DNA of 26,415 nt from positions 1 to 26,415 of the forward strand of contig UQOS01000016.1 in assembly GCA_900542735.1 (NCBI GenBank). The letters run 5' to 3'. The translations under genes and the position numbers were made by a program. This document shows positions 1 through 6,982 of the stretch, one piece after another. The stretch comes from an uncultured Mycoplasmatota bacterium. GTDB lineage: Bacteria > Bacillota_I > Bacilli_A > RF39 > UBA660. The notes beneath the pieces were generated by a model. The model saw nothing but the letters and a program-made list of their open reading frames with translations. It did not search any database and was not told where the DNA came from. Numbering within the stretch: position 1 is the stretch's first letter; every line of letters starts with the position of its first letter.

Positions 1-65
1 TTATTGAAAATAAAACTGGACGTAGACCAATTATTTTACCAGTAATTATCGACATAAAAAAATAA
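1..65 (+). CDS. C-terminal end of an unidentified gene (partial)
   Basis: An open frame enters from the left edge and stops at TAA 63-65, giving about 20 residues that end in ILPVIIDIKK. It runs straight into a strong hairpin terminator, as a real gene end would. Too little is visible to name the product. It converges on the surface-protein gene that follows. I infer it is coding from the frame and terminator placement only. Confidence 0.4.
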   Translation, partial: IENKTGRRPIILPVIIDIKK

Positions 66-89
66 GGTATTATTTAAAATATCTTATTT
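60..89. terminator. Bidirectional intrinsic terminator
   Basis: An 11-bp stem (60-70 with 79-89, one G-T pair) around an 8-base loop is followed by a T run on the plus strand. An A run precedes it, which gives a T run on the minus strand. It sits between two convergent genes and can serve both. Confidence 0.7.
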
Positions 90-103
90 TTTTGATTTAA
101 ATT

Positions 104-1825
104 TTATTCAACAACAAACGGATTTTCTTTAGTGCCATCTCCATCGAAAATTTGGGTATTGGCAGTTAGATTAATAACCGGGCGAAGGCGGCCAACATTA
201 CCGACATAGCGGTTGCCGATGTCACCCTCCGGACTTACGTCCCATACATATGAATTCGAACTCAAGAAGCCGGCGGGGCTCATCGTCCACCAAAAAATAG
301 ATGGATTATTTAAATAATAATTACTATTACTTTGTCTACGATAACCACCAGCATAAACTACTTCATCATAACTTAGTAATCCTACACTTGCATTTACTAC
401 ACCTTTTCCATTACCATCACTACTACATTTAAAGTCTGGTGTATATTTATTATAAGTAGTCATTGTAGCACTACTTCCTGATGTCCAACTATCATTATAT
501 TTTGCTTTTGCCTGTTCACAATAATAATTACCACTTGCTACACTACTTGCTAAATCTTTCTTACTTCCGATATTTGTTTGATACCAACTTTCTAATGTTG
601 TTTTAGCCTCACTATTAGTATAGTACATATATGTATAATTATCATAGTTAGAATTAAATGCAATATTAGCATTATTATTGATTCCATCTTGCATTACGAT
701 TCTTATTGTTCCATCTTCATTGATTCTTATGATTCTCCAAGTAAAACCCGCGAATGATACATAATTATTTTCTACATTTCCTCTAAAATAATAAGTAGAT
801 TCTCCTGTATTGGTAGCAGTTGATTTATATAATCCACTTGCATCACTTGTGTTGTTACTTGAAGTAGTAAGTGTAGGTTCTGCTGTAATTACTGTGTTTT
901 TCATAATTTCATTTTTTAATGATGTTGCTTCTCTTTTTCTAGTAACATTAACATTATATATCTTTTCACTTCCATCTTCTGCTATTACTCTAATTGGTAT
1001 GGTATTTTTTTCGACTGTCAAGTCTTTTGCTCCTAGTCCTCTTACCTTTGCTTTTGTACTAGTAGCAGTTGCATTTACATTTACACTTGTTACACTATTT
1101 GGAACCTTACAACTATATTCTGTAGTAGCACTATTAAAGACTGGATCTAATGTGCAGTCTGATACTGTAATACTATCTAATGTATTAGTTGTATCTAAGT
1201 TATCAGTTACTACTTTTCCATCAGCATAAACATTTACTGTTAAAGTAAAAGTTTTATCATTCATAGAACCATCTGAAAAATCTGTATCATCTGATACCCA
1301 CATTCTTAGTCTAAAATTCTTTTCATAATTAGCTGTATTTGTTGGAACTGTAGCTTCATATAATATTCTTTCATCAAACTTACTACTATCTACTTTATCT
1401 GTTTGATCAAGTTCTGAATATTTACTTAGTAATAATTCTTGTTCGGTACCATTTACTTCAGTTAGATATACTTTAACGGCACTATTAGCTAAAGTAGAAC
1501 CTGTTTTCTTTCTAGCTGTTACTTGATAACCAATACTAGAATTCATTGAAATATTTGATGTTACTTTAAAATCAAATACTTTTCCTTCTCCAGTTTGAAC
1601 TTTACCTATACTATCTGCTACTGGGTAAGCATCAGTTAAAAAGATTCCTTTTCCTACTCCACTTACTTCAGTATACAAAAATGTAATAGTTCCTGTTTTA
1701 ATCGTATTATCTGTTGTTCCTTCTTTTGCATAATTAAAAAATGCATAAGTTACTCCTACTGTTATTAATATTAAACTAATAATAGCTACTAATGTAATAA
1801 TTATTTGTTTCTTCTTATTTTTCAT
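104..1825 (-). CDS. Membrane-anchored modular surface protein with C-type-lectin-like tail
   Basis: 573 residues. Residues 1-30 form a basic start plus hydrophobic segment ending in VTYAFF, followed by NTIKTGTITFLY, which resembles the signal region of camelysin/TasA-type proteins (inference). Residues about 45-205 are a beta-rich domain. Residues 214-297 fit a cadherin-like beta-sandwich repeat (starts LDSITVSDCTLDP, ends YNVNVTRK). Residues about 345-573 form a domain with FAGFTWRIIRINEDG, then WWTMSP, and end in GRLRPVINL. That pattern resembles DUF6273-like or C-type-lectin-like tails that are multicopy in gut Firmicutes. There is no LPXTG motif, so the N-terminal segment probably anchors it. 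Ligand and role are unknown. The last ~190 coding bases have much higher GC than the rest. The RBS is GGGGTGG, 6 bases before ATG. Confidence 0.85.
   Translation of the reverse strand: MKNKKKQIIITLVAIISLILITVGVTYAFFNYAKEGTTDNTIKTGTITFLYTEVSGVGKGIFLTDAYPVADSIGKVQTGEGKVFDFKVTSNISMNSSIGYQVTARKKTGSTLANSAVKVYLTEVNGTEQELLLSKYSELDQTDKVDSSKFDERILYEATVPTNTANYEKNFRLRMWVSDDTDFSDGSMNDKTFTLTVNVYADGKVVTDNLDTTNTLDSITVSDCTLDPVFNSATTEYSCKVPNSVTSVNVNATATSTKAKVRGLGAKDLTVEKNTIPIRVIAEDGSEKIYNVNVTRKREATSLKNEIMKNTVITAEPTLTTSSNNTSDASGLYKSTATNTGESTYYFRGNVENNYVSFAGFTWRIIRINEDGTIRIVMQDGINNNANIAFNSNYDNYTYMYYTNSEAKTTLESWYQTNIGSKKDLASSVASGNYYCEQAKAKYNDSWTSGSSATMTTYNKYTPDFKCSSDGNGKGVVNASVGLLSYDEVVYAGGYRRQSNSNYYLNNPSIFWWTMSPAGFLSSNSYVWDVSPEGDIGNRYVGNVGRLRPVINLTANTQIFDGDGTKENPFVVE
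157..300 (-). other. GC-rich 3' coding module of the surface gene
   Basis: By hand count 65 of 120 bases in 181-300 are G or C, against 15 of 60 in the adjoining 301-360. The block encodes about residues 509-556, from just before WWTMSP through GRLRPVINL. Codons such as CCG, CGC, GGC and GCC cluster here and are rare elsewhere in the gene. Separate ancestry or templated replacement of this block is an inference. Confidence 0.7.
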
Positions 1826-1845
1826 TTTTTACCACCCCTATTCTT

Positions 1846-2030
1846 GGTTTCTAAGTATGTTACTTAAAAAACATAGAAATAGGAGTTTTAACTAGTAAAA
1901 TAAAGGTATTTCGCAAATTAAATAAAAGATATTTTTATACTTTTTTGAAATAAAAAATATTCAAAATAACCATATAATAAAAGGACAACAAGCTAATACT
2001 CATAGTCCTTAATTAACATACTTAGTAACC
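1846..2030. mobile_element. MITE-like 185-bp element with terminal inverted repeats and target duplication
   Basis: The ends are 17-bp inverted repeats, GGTTTCTAAGTATGTTA at 1846-1862 and TAACATACTTAGTAACC at 2014-2030, matching at 16 of 17 positions. Directly outside are identical 7-bp direct repeats TATTCTT at 1839-1845 and 2031-2037, as expected of a target-site duplication. The 151-bp interior has no gene. Removing the element plus one TATTCTT joins the upstream promoter to the RBS with a leader of about 26 bases, so insertion into the leader of the surface gene is the simplest reading. The family of the mobilising transposase is unknown. GG...CC ends and a 7-9 bp duplication occur in several IS families. 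Confidence 0.75.
1981..2010 (-). terminator. Hairpin inside the MITE-like element, terminator-like in the direction of the surface gene
   Basis: AAGGAC (1981-1986) pairs with GTCCTT (2005-2010) across an 18-base loop. On the minus strand the stem is followed by TTTTATTAT. A transcript from the promoter at 2050-2078 would meet it about 30-60 bases after its start. The long loop and broken U run make termination uncertain. Confidence 0.35.
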
Positions 2031-2049
2031 TATTCTTTATTATATTTCA

Positions 2050-2078
2050 ATTATATAATAACTATCATTTGTAAACAA
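2050..2078 (-). promoter_or_regulatory. Vegetative-type promoter pointing at the surface-protein gene
   Basis: On the minus strand TTGTTT (2073-2078) and TATAAT (2050-2055) are separated by exactly 17 bases. The start of transcription would be near 2043, just outside the MITE-like element. With the element present the leader is about 218 bases. I see no gene or clear terminator in the remaining 2079-2178 up to the stop of the SGNH gene. Confidence 0.55.
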
Positions 2079-2178
2079 GTAGTAATTTTATATTTTTTAA
2101 ACTCTACTTCATACTTTCTAGTTTTTTAATAGCTCCCTAAAAAATACTAATTCCAATAATCTTAAAATTATAAAATTT

Positions 2179-2979
2179 TTAATGATTTTTTAAATACTCA
2201 GCCATATTCTTAGCCCAAAGTGAATAATAGAAGCCTTTAGGATGAACACCATCTTGAGAAAAAGGATTTTCTTTTTCTTTTAAATATATACTATTTTCTA
2301 AAAATGGAATTTCTAATTCTTCTGCTAACTCTTTTAGTTTTGTATTAAATAATTCTTGATAAGAATAAGCTGGAGTCTTACTAACTGCTTTTTCACTAAC
2401 AGGTAAAATAGAATTAATAATAATTTTTGTATTTGGTAATGTTTTTTCTAAATAATAAAGTGTATTACGATAACTTTTAATAAAAGAATTAACATTGCCT
2501 TCCCAAAGCTCTAAATCATTAGAGCCATAATTTAAAAATAAGTAATTAGGTTGATAACTAATAATTGTATCTATATCTTCTTTCATATTATCAATTCTTC
2601 TACCACGATACCAAACAACATTACTACTATCTAATATTTCATAAGCAGTTAATCCTTCTGCCATAGAATCTCCTGCTACCATAGCGTGTTTATCTTTAAA
2701 AATTTGAAAACATTCTCTATTCGTCAAATTAGAAGAATTAGATCTGGGAGTTGTTGAGGGTGTTGGACTATAAGACGGTGTAACACTTGGAGTTACAGTA
2801 GATGTTGAAGTTGGAGATTCAGTTGGTGATGAAGTAACATCTAGAATATCTATCTTTGAATTTCCTTTTATTTTTCTAGAATGAATAATAACTATTAAAA
2901 TAGTAGATAATATTAAAATAATAAACACAATTATCATAATAATTAATATCATTTTTCTATTTCTATTCATCTTTTCCAT
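2179..2979 (-). CDS. Membrane-anchored SGNH/GDSL hydrolase
   Basis: 266 residues. One N-terminal membrane segment (about 10-32) is followed by a Ser/Thr/Pro-rich linker (about 49-84), which places the catalytic domain outside the cell. SGNH motifs are all visible: block I GDSMAEGL with the nucleophile Ser105, a block II glycine near WYRGR, block III YGSNDLE (Asn154), and block V DGVHPKG (Asp243, His246). The family removes or transfers acyl groups, often acetyl, on carbohydrates. As last gene of the MBOAT-DHHW-DUF4358 cluster it probably acts on the same exported polymer. The RBS GGGTGATAG precedes ATG. The gene starts 24 bases after the DUF4358 stop, so cotranscription is likely. The exact substrate cannot be read from sequence. 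Confidence 0.85.
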   Translation of the reverse strand: MEKMNRNRKMILIIMIIVFIILILSTILIVIIHSRKIKGNSKIDILDVTSSPTESPTSTSTVTPSVTPSYSPTPSTTPRSNSSNLTNRECFQIFKDKHAMVAGDSMAEGLTAYEILDSSNVVWYRGRRIDNMKEDIDTIISYQPNYLFLNYGSNDLELWEGNVNSFIKSYRNTLYYLEKTLPNTKIIINSILPVSEKAVSKTPAYSYQELFNTKLKELAEELEIPFLENSIYLKEKENPFSQDGVHPKGFYYSLWAKNMAEYLKNH

Positions 2980-3003
2980 ATAACTATCACCCTAATTAAA
3001 ACA

Positions 3004-3465
3004 TTATAAATTTAGAAAATTATCACGAATCTGAGTAGCATATTCATCATCCATTACCAATAATATAAGATTACCTTTACTAACCACAATAACATTTTTA
3101 TCTTCTACTCCTACACATATCCATTTATTAGGATCTACTTTTTCTTTAATTTCTTTTTTAATACTTTCTATATTCTTAGTATCTTTCAAACGAATTAAAA
3201 CAACAGAATGAGCAATAGAAGACATAACAGGTTCAGATGCTAAAGCTTCTTGATAATTAAAACTAACATTTCCTAAATAATATTCTTGATTCTCCTTTGT
3301 AACCTCTACAGTTTCTAATAAAGGCATTTCATCTTCACTAATATTTTCATATAATTTCTTCATAACATCACTAAGTGGTTCCTGAATATTACTTTGATTT
3401 TTACCGCAACCAATAAATAAAAAACATATCATAGTAATCATAAAAACATAACCAATTTTTTTCAT
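3004..3465 (-). CDS. DUF4358-type lipoprotein
   Basis: 153 residues. The start MKKIGYVFMITMICFLFIGCGK is a lipoprotein signal with lipobox FIGC, so the mature protein begins at Cys20 and is lipid-anchored outside the membrane. The rest is a small alpha/beta domain (YYLGNVSFNYQEALASEP, then VVLIRLKD, then WICVGVEDKNVIVVSKGNLILLVM in pieces) that fits the DUF4358 family. The family has no established function but often sits beside MBOAT and DHHW genes. Here it lies 17 bases after the DHHW gene and 24 before the SGNH gene. An accessory role in polymer acylation is inferred from context alone. Confidence 0.75.
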   Translation of the reverse strand: MKKIGYVFMITMICFLFIGCGKNQSNIQEPLSDVMKKLYENISEDEMPLLETVEVTKENQEYYLGNVSFNYQEALASEPVMSSIAHSVVLIRLKDTKNIESIKKEIKEKVDPNKWICVGVEDKNVIVVSKGNLILLVMDDEYATQIRDNFLNL

Positions 3466-3482
3466 AATATCATCTCCAATAT

Positions 3483-4574
3483 TTATTTCAAAGTAAAACT
3501 ATTATTAATAATAGGTACACTATATAAGAATAAAACATCACTATTATCAGTAAAATCTATATCATTAATAGAAGCTAAATATTTACTTCCAATATAACGT
3601 AAATCAATCATAGTAATCTTTTGATAATTTTCAATAATTAGTGGTGCGATACTACTACCAAAAGAATCACGAAATAGAATTAATTCTCTATCTGTAGTAG
3701 CCTCTTTATTGGTAATAGTTAAAAGAGGTGTTGCTCCAGATAAAAACACATCATAACTATCCATATGTTTTAAATAATCAGAATTATAAACAACTTGATT
3801 TTCTTTCTTTTCATAATTATAAACATTAGCATTTTGAATAGTATTATTCGTTAAATAATTTAAAGAATCTACTGAAACATGAAAACTACCTCTACTATAT
3901 AAAGCTCCATAAAAATTAGAATATGTATATTCTTTCGTTGGAAAAGTAGTATTATCTAATTTCATATTTTCTTGTAAGCATTTTAAAACTGGTTCAAGAC
4001 TTTCTTGTTTCCAATGAATATCTGTTAAGTAATAAGAATCTAAACTTAAATTATCCTTAAGATCTATCCATTTTATATTATGATCTAAATTTTCTTTCAA
4101 TTCATTTTCTAGTTTCAAATAATCAAGTTTGGGAATACTATCATCAGTTAAATAATAATTTTTATCAGGTATCATGGCAAAATAAATATTTTGATTTTTT
4201 AAATATTCTCTATTTACACCATTTATCTTCTGTATAAAATAAGAAACTGATTTTTCATTAATACTAGCATCAATTTGAAATAAATAACCATCTTTTTCTA
4301 ATACACCATGACTTTCTTTCTGTTTTAAAATAGAACTAGCAAAAATAGCCTTTATCTTACGAAAAGAATTTCTGAAAGGAAATTGATCTACTAAATAACT
4401 ATTTAATTCTGAAAAATAACTATTATCTAAAATAGTCTGCCATGAAAAACTAGGAAAAGTAGCTAACTTTCTTCGTTCTGAAACTGATACTAAATTATCT
4501 TTAAAAATAAAACTCAAAATCATAAAACTAAATAGAATAAACATAAATAGATATGTCATGATTTTATTTTTCAT
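3483..4574 (-). CDS. DHHW family protein (AlgX/AlgJ-like acetylation factor)
   Basis: 363 residues. There is one N-terminal membrane segment (about 7-24). It is followed by the family start SERRKLATFPSFSW, then DQFPFRNSFRKIK near residue 65, the PDKNYYL region, the TDIHWKQES motif that carries the Asp-x-His-Trp of the DHHW name, and FRDSFGSSIAP near the end with the likely nucleophilic serine. AlgX and AlgJ use an SGNH-like Ser-Asp-His set to transfer acetyl to exported polysaccharide. The RBS AGGAGG lies 6 bases before ATG. It starts 11 bases after the MBOAT stop, so the pair is almost certainly cotranscribed, with the MBOAT supplying acetyl across the membrane. Confidence 0.85.
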   Translation of the reverse strand: MKNKIMTYLFMFILFSFMILSFIFKDNLVSVSERRKLATFPSFSWQTILDNSYFSELNSYLVDQFPFRNSFRKIKAIFASSILKQKESHGVLEKDGYLFQIDASINEKSVSYFIQKINGVNREYLKNQNIYFAMIPDKNYYLTDDSIPKLDYLKLENELKENLDHNIKWIDLKDNLSLDSYYLTDIHWKQESLEPVLKCLQENMKLDNTTFPTKEYTYSNFYGALYSRGSFHVSVDSLNYLTNNTIQNANVYNYEKKENQVVYNSDYLKHMDSYDVFLSGATPLLTITNKEATTDRELILFRDSFGSSIAPLIIENYQKITMIDLRYIGSKYLASINDIDFTDNSDVLFLYSVPIINNSFTLK

Positions 4575-4585
4575 GTTATCTCCTC

Positions 4586-5983
4586 CTAAAAACGAAAGTA
4601 TAAAAATGGATTATAAGATTCATCAATAATATAGCTAGTACATAATAACAATAAACTAATATAAATAATAGGTTCTACTATTTCAAATATCTTATGAATC
4701 ATTTTATTTTGATTTAATTTCTGAATAAAATAACGAATAATAGGAGTAGAACATAAAATACTAACTATAAAAACAATAAAGTAATTTTTTAAGTAATATA
4801 TAGTTTCTAAATTAGAAAATGGTAAGTGCTGTAAGCCAAACATAGAAGTTAAGAATTTATAAATACCAGAAACTGTTGTTTGATTAAAAATAACGAAACT
4901 AATAACTACCAAAATATTAGTATAAAAAAGGCCTAATAGTTTATGTTTTTTTAAAAATGAAAGTAAAAATATTTTTTCAATTACTAAAAAGCAAGCAAAG
5001 TATAATCCCCAAAAAACAAAATTCCAACTAGCTCCATGCCATAATCCTGTAATCATCCAAACAATTAAAATATTAAGATAATTTCTAAATTTACCTACTC
5101 TACTTCCACCAAGAGGAATATAAACATAATCTCTAAACCAAGTAGATAAAGAAATATGCCAACGATGCCAAAATTCAGTAATACTACTAGCAATAAATGG
5201 GTAGTTAAAGTTTTCTAAGAAAGTAAACCCAAACATTAATCCTAATCCGATAGCCATATCACTATAACCAGAAAAATCTAGATAAAGCTGTAATGTGTTA
5301 CTAATAGCTTGTAACCAATAAGAAAGTACACTAGAAGTAGAAATACTACTCAAACTATTAGCAAAAACACCAAGTACATTTGCAAGTAATACCTTTTTAG
5401 ATAAACCAATAATAAAACGTTTAACACCATCTGCAAACTTTTGATAGGTAACACTTCTATCTTTTAACTCTTGATCTATCGTTTGATAACGCACAATAGG
5501 TCCAGCTATTAACTGTGGAAACAAAGAAAGATATGCTGCAAAATCTAAAATACTATTAGCACTTTTCACTTTTCCTAAGTAAATATCGATAACATAACTA
5601 GTAGCTTGAAATGTAAAAAAACTAATTCCAATTGGCATTATAATATTAAATAGTGGTATTTTAATATTTAAAATTTGGTTAATATTATCAATAAAGAAAT
5701 CAAAATATTTAAAATAAAATAATAAACCAAAATTAATAATCATATCACTAATAAATAATACCTTTCGGTATTTACTATTTTCTTTAGAAATTAATTTTCC
5801 CATGTAGTAATTAAAAACAACAGAAAATAATAACACTAAAATATATCTTGGTTCTCCATAAAAATAGAAAAATAAACTACTAATAAGTAATACTAAATTT
5901 CTAAATTTACTAGGTACTATAAAGTAAATAAGTAATACAATTGGTAATAAATAATATAAAAAAGTAATACTAGAAAATACCAT
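4586..5983 (-). CDS. MBOAT family O-acyltransferase (AlgI/DltB/PatA-like)
   Basis: 465 residues with about ten hydrophobic segments across the whole length, typical of membrane-bound O-acyltransferases. Family marks visible in order: FFFYFYGEPRY near the start, PIGISFFTFQATSYVIDIYLG in the first third, the EFWHRWHISLSTWFRDYV region with the LGGSR that follows, and TGLWHGASWNF with the conserved catalytic histidine. The enzyme moves acyl, usually acetyl, groups across the membrane to an exported acceptor. It is the first gene of the MBOAT-DHHW-DUF4358-SGNH run, with AGGAGG before ATG. DltB is less likely because no dltA, dltC or dltD-type partner genes are nearby. The acceptor polymer is unknown. 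Confidence 0.9.
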   Translation of the reverse strand: MVFSSITFLYYLLPIVLLIYFIVPSKFRNLVLLISSLFFYFYGEPRYILVLLFSVVFNYYMGKLISKENSKYRKVLFISDMIINFGLLFYFKYFDFFIDNINQILNIKIPLFNIIMPIGISFFTFQATSYVIDIYLGKVKSANSILDFAAYLSLFPQLIAGPIVRYQTIDQELKDRSVTYQKFADGVKRFIIGLSKKVLLANVLGVFANSLSSISTSSVLSYWLQAISNTLQLYLDFSGYSDMAIGLGLMFGFTFLENFNYPFIASSITEFWHRWHISLSTWFRDYVYIPLGGSRVGKFRNYLNILIVWMITGLWHGASWNFVFWGLYFACFLVIEKIFLLSFLKKHKLLGLFYTNILVVISFVIFNQTTVSGIYKFLTSMFGLQHLPFSNLETIYYLKNYFIVFIVSILCSTPIIRYFIQKLNQNKMIHKIFEIVEPIIYISLLLLCTSYIIDESYNPFLYFRF

Positions 5984-6006
5984 TTTTAATTCCTCCTATA
6001 TAATAG

Positions 6007-6038
6007 TAAAAAAGTAAGAAAAAATAAACTTCCTTACT
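6007..6038 (-). terminator. Terminator after the Ig-like gene
   Basis: On the minus strand AGTAAG (6033-6038) pairs with CTTACT (6013-6018) and a T run follows (6008-6013). It begins three bases after the stop of the Ig-like gene, so the MBOAT run may have its own promoter, for which I see only a weak TATTAT just before the RBS. Confidence 0.5.
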
Positions 6039-6040
6039 AA

Positions 6041-6901
6041 TTACTCTACTTTAGTTTCTACTTCTCTAGTGGAAGTAGCAGCAATTTTATCTGTACTCCA
6101 TTCACTCCACTCACTCCAATTTGTCTTTCTACAAGTCTTATAACAAGTTTGACAACATTCACTGGGTTCATTAAAAGTATAACCAGTTGGACAAGTTCCA
6201 TCTAGTTTTGCTGATTCTGTTACCACACAATTGCATAAATAAGGTTCACATTGATAAGATTCAAAAGTAGCAGTACGATAACGATAATAAGTTTTTCCTT
6301 GTGTATTAGAAACAATAATCGTTCTAGTTTTTTCGGTATAATTACCAACATTATCAAAAACAGTATAAGTAACTGTATACTCTCCTGGAATAGAAGTATC
6401 AATTTTATCAGGAACGGTTACAAAATTACTATTTAGTCCAGATCCTTCACCATCAGTAGCAACAACACCACTTCTAAGAGAAAAATTACTACCTAATGGA
6501 ACAGTTGTGTTTTCAAAAGATAAAATAGGAGCATCTTTATCAATATTGCGAATAACTAAAGGCGTTATTTTACTTACTCTACCATTGATATCTTTTACTA
6601 CTAAATTAAATTTTCCATTTACTAATGTTTCATAAGTATTCTCTTGTTGAAAATTATTACCACCATCGAAAGAAAAAAAAGTAGCTTTTCCATTCTTAGT
6701 ATCAACAGTAATAATAACATTACCACTAGTCCAATCAGTTGTAGATAAAGTATATTGTGGGTATTCAATAAGTGGTCTAGCTTTTAAAGATAAGTAATAT
6801 AAATAACCAAATAATACACTAATTAAAAAAGATACAACGATTACTATAATTAAAACAATTTTAATATTTTTATGATTTTTTCTCTGAAAAGTATCATTCA
6901 T
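6041..6901 (-). CDS. Membrane-anchored Ig-like protein with Cys-rich and WSEWSEW tail
   Basis: 286 residues. Lys-rich start, then one membrane segment (about 13-37), so the rest is outside. Residues about 42-120 are a first beta domain. Residues 121-197 look like a DUF5011/HYR-type Ig-like domain (DKDAPILSFE, then SIPGEYTVTYTVFDNVGNYT). Residues 203-286 hold eight cysteines (218, 223, 225, 237, 249, 250, 253, 257) and then WSEWSEW at 262-268, a tryptophan ladder like that of thrombospondin type-1 repeats. Function is unknown; adhesion or wall binding is a guess. It lies upstream of the MBOAT gene on the same strand, with a hairpin between them. Confidence 0.8.
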   Translation of the reverse strand: MNDTFQRKNHKNIKIVLIIVIVVSFLISVLFGYLYYLSLKARPLIEYPQYTLSTTDWTSGNVIITVDTKNGKATFFSFDGGNNFQQENTYETLVNGKFNLVVKDINGRVSKITPLVIRNIDKDAPILSFENTTVPLGSNFSLRSGVVATDGEGSGLNSNFVTVPDKIDTSIPGEYTVTYTVFDNVGNYTEKTRTIIVSNTQGKTYYRYRTATFESYQCEPYLCNCVVTESAKLDGTCPTGYTFNEPSECCQTCYKTCRKTNWSEWSEWSTDKIAATSTREVETKVE

Positions 6902-6914
6902 ATTATCGCCTCAC

Positions 6915-6937
6915 TATGATAATTAAAATATATCATA
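6915..6937. repeat. Inverted repeat upstream of the Ig-like gene
   Basis: TATGATA (6915-6921) and TATCATA (6931-6937) form a perfect 7-bp inverted repeat with a 9-base spacer, 13 bases before the ATG. Its position between the rny terminator and the RBS suits an operator, but AT-rich palindromes also arise by chance. Confidence 0.4.
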
Positions 6938-6954
6938 AAAGAAGAAAAAAGTAT

Positions 6955-6982
6955 AGAAAAAGAAGAAGCTATTTTGCTTCCT
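6955..6982 (-). terminator. rny terminator
   Basis: On the minus strand AGGAAGC (6976-6982) pairs with GCTTCTT (6963-6969) around a 6-base loop, and TTTTT follows. The stem overlaps the last codons and stop of rny. Confidence 0.6.

Noticed and set aside
810..1229. 139-codon plus-strand open frame opposite the surface gene
   Set aside because: It is antisense to a clear coding gene, lacks a ribosome site, and its low-complexity hydrophobic composition mirrors the Ser/Thr-rich codons of the other strand.
1846..2030. The inverted-repeat segment read as an invertible promoter (phase switch)
   Set aside because: The 7-bp direct repeats directly outside the inverted repeats and the restored promoter-leader layout after removal fit transposition better. 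No convincing promoter was found inside in either direction, and no invertase gene is in the window. Inversion by the 17-bp repeats is not excluded.
6220..6436. Short open frames in other frames of the Ig-like gene, both strands
   Set aside because: Both lie inside the gene, have no ribosome site and look like translations of AT-rich codons.
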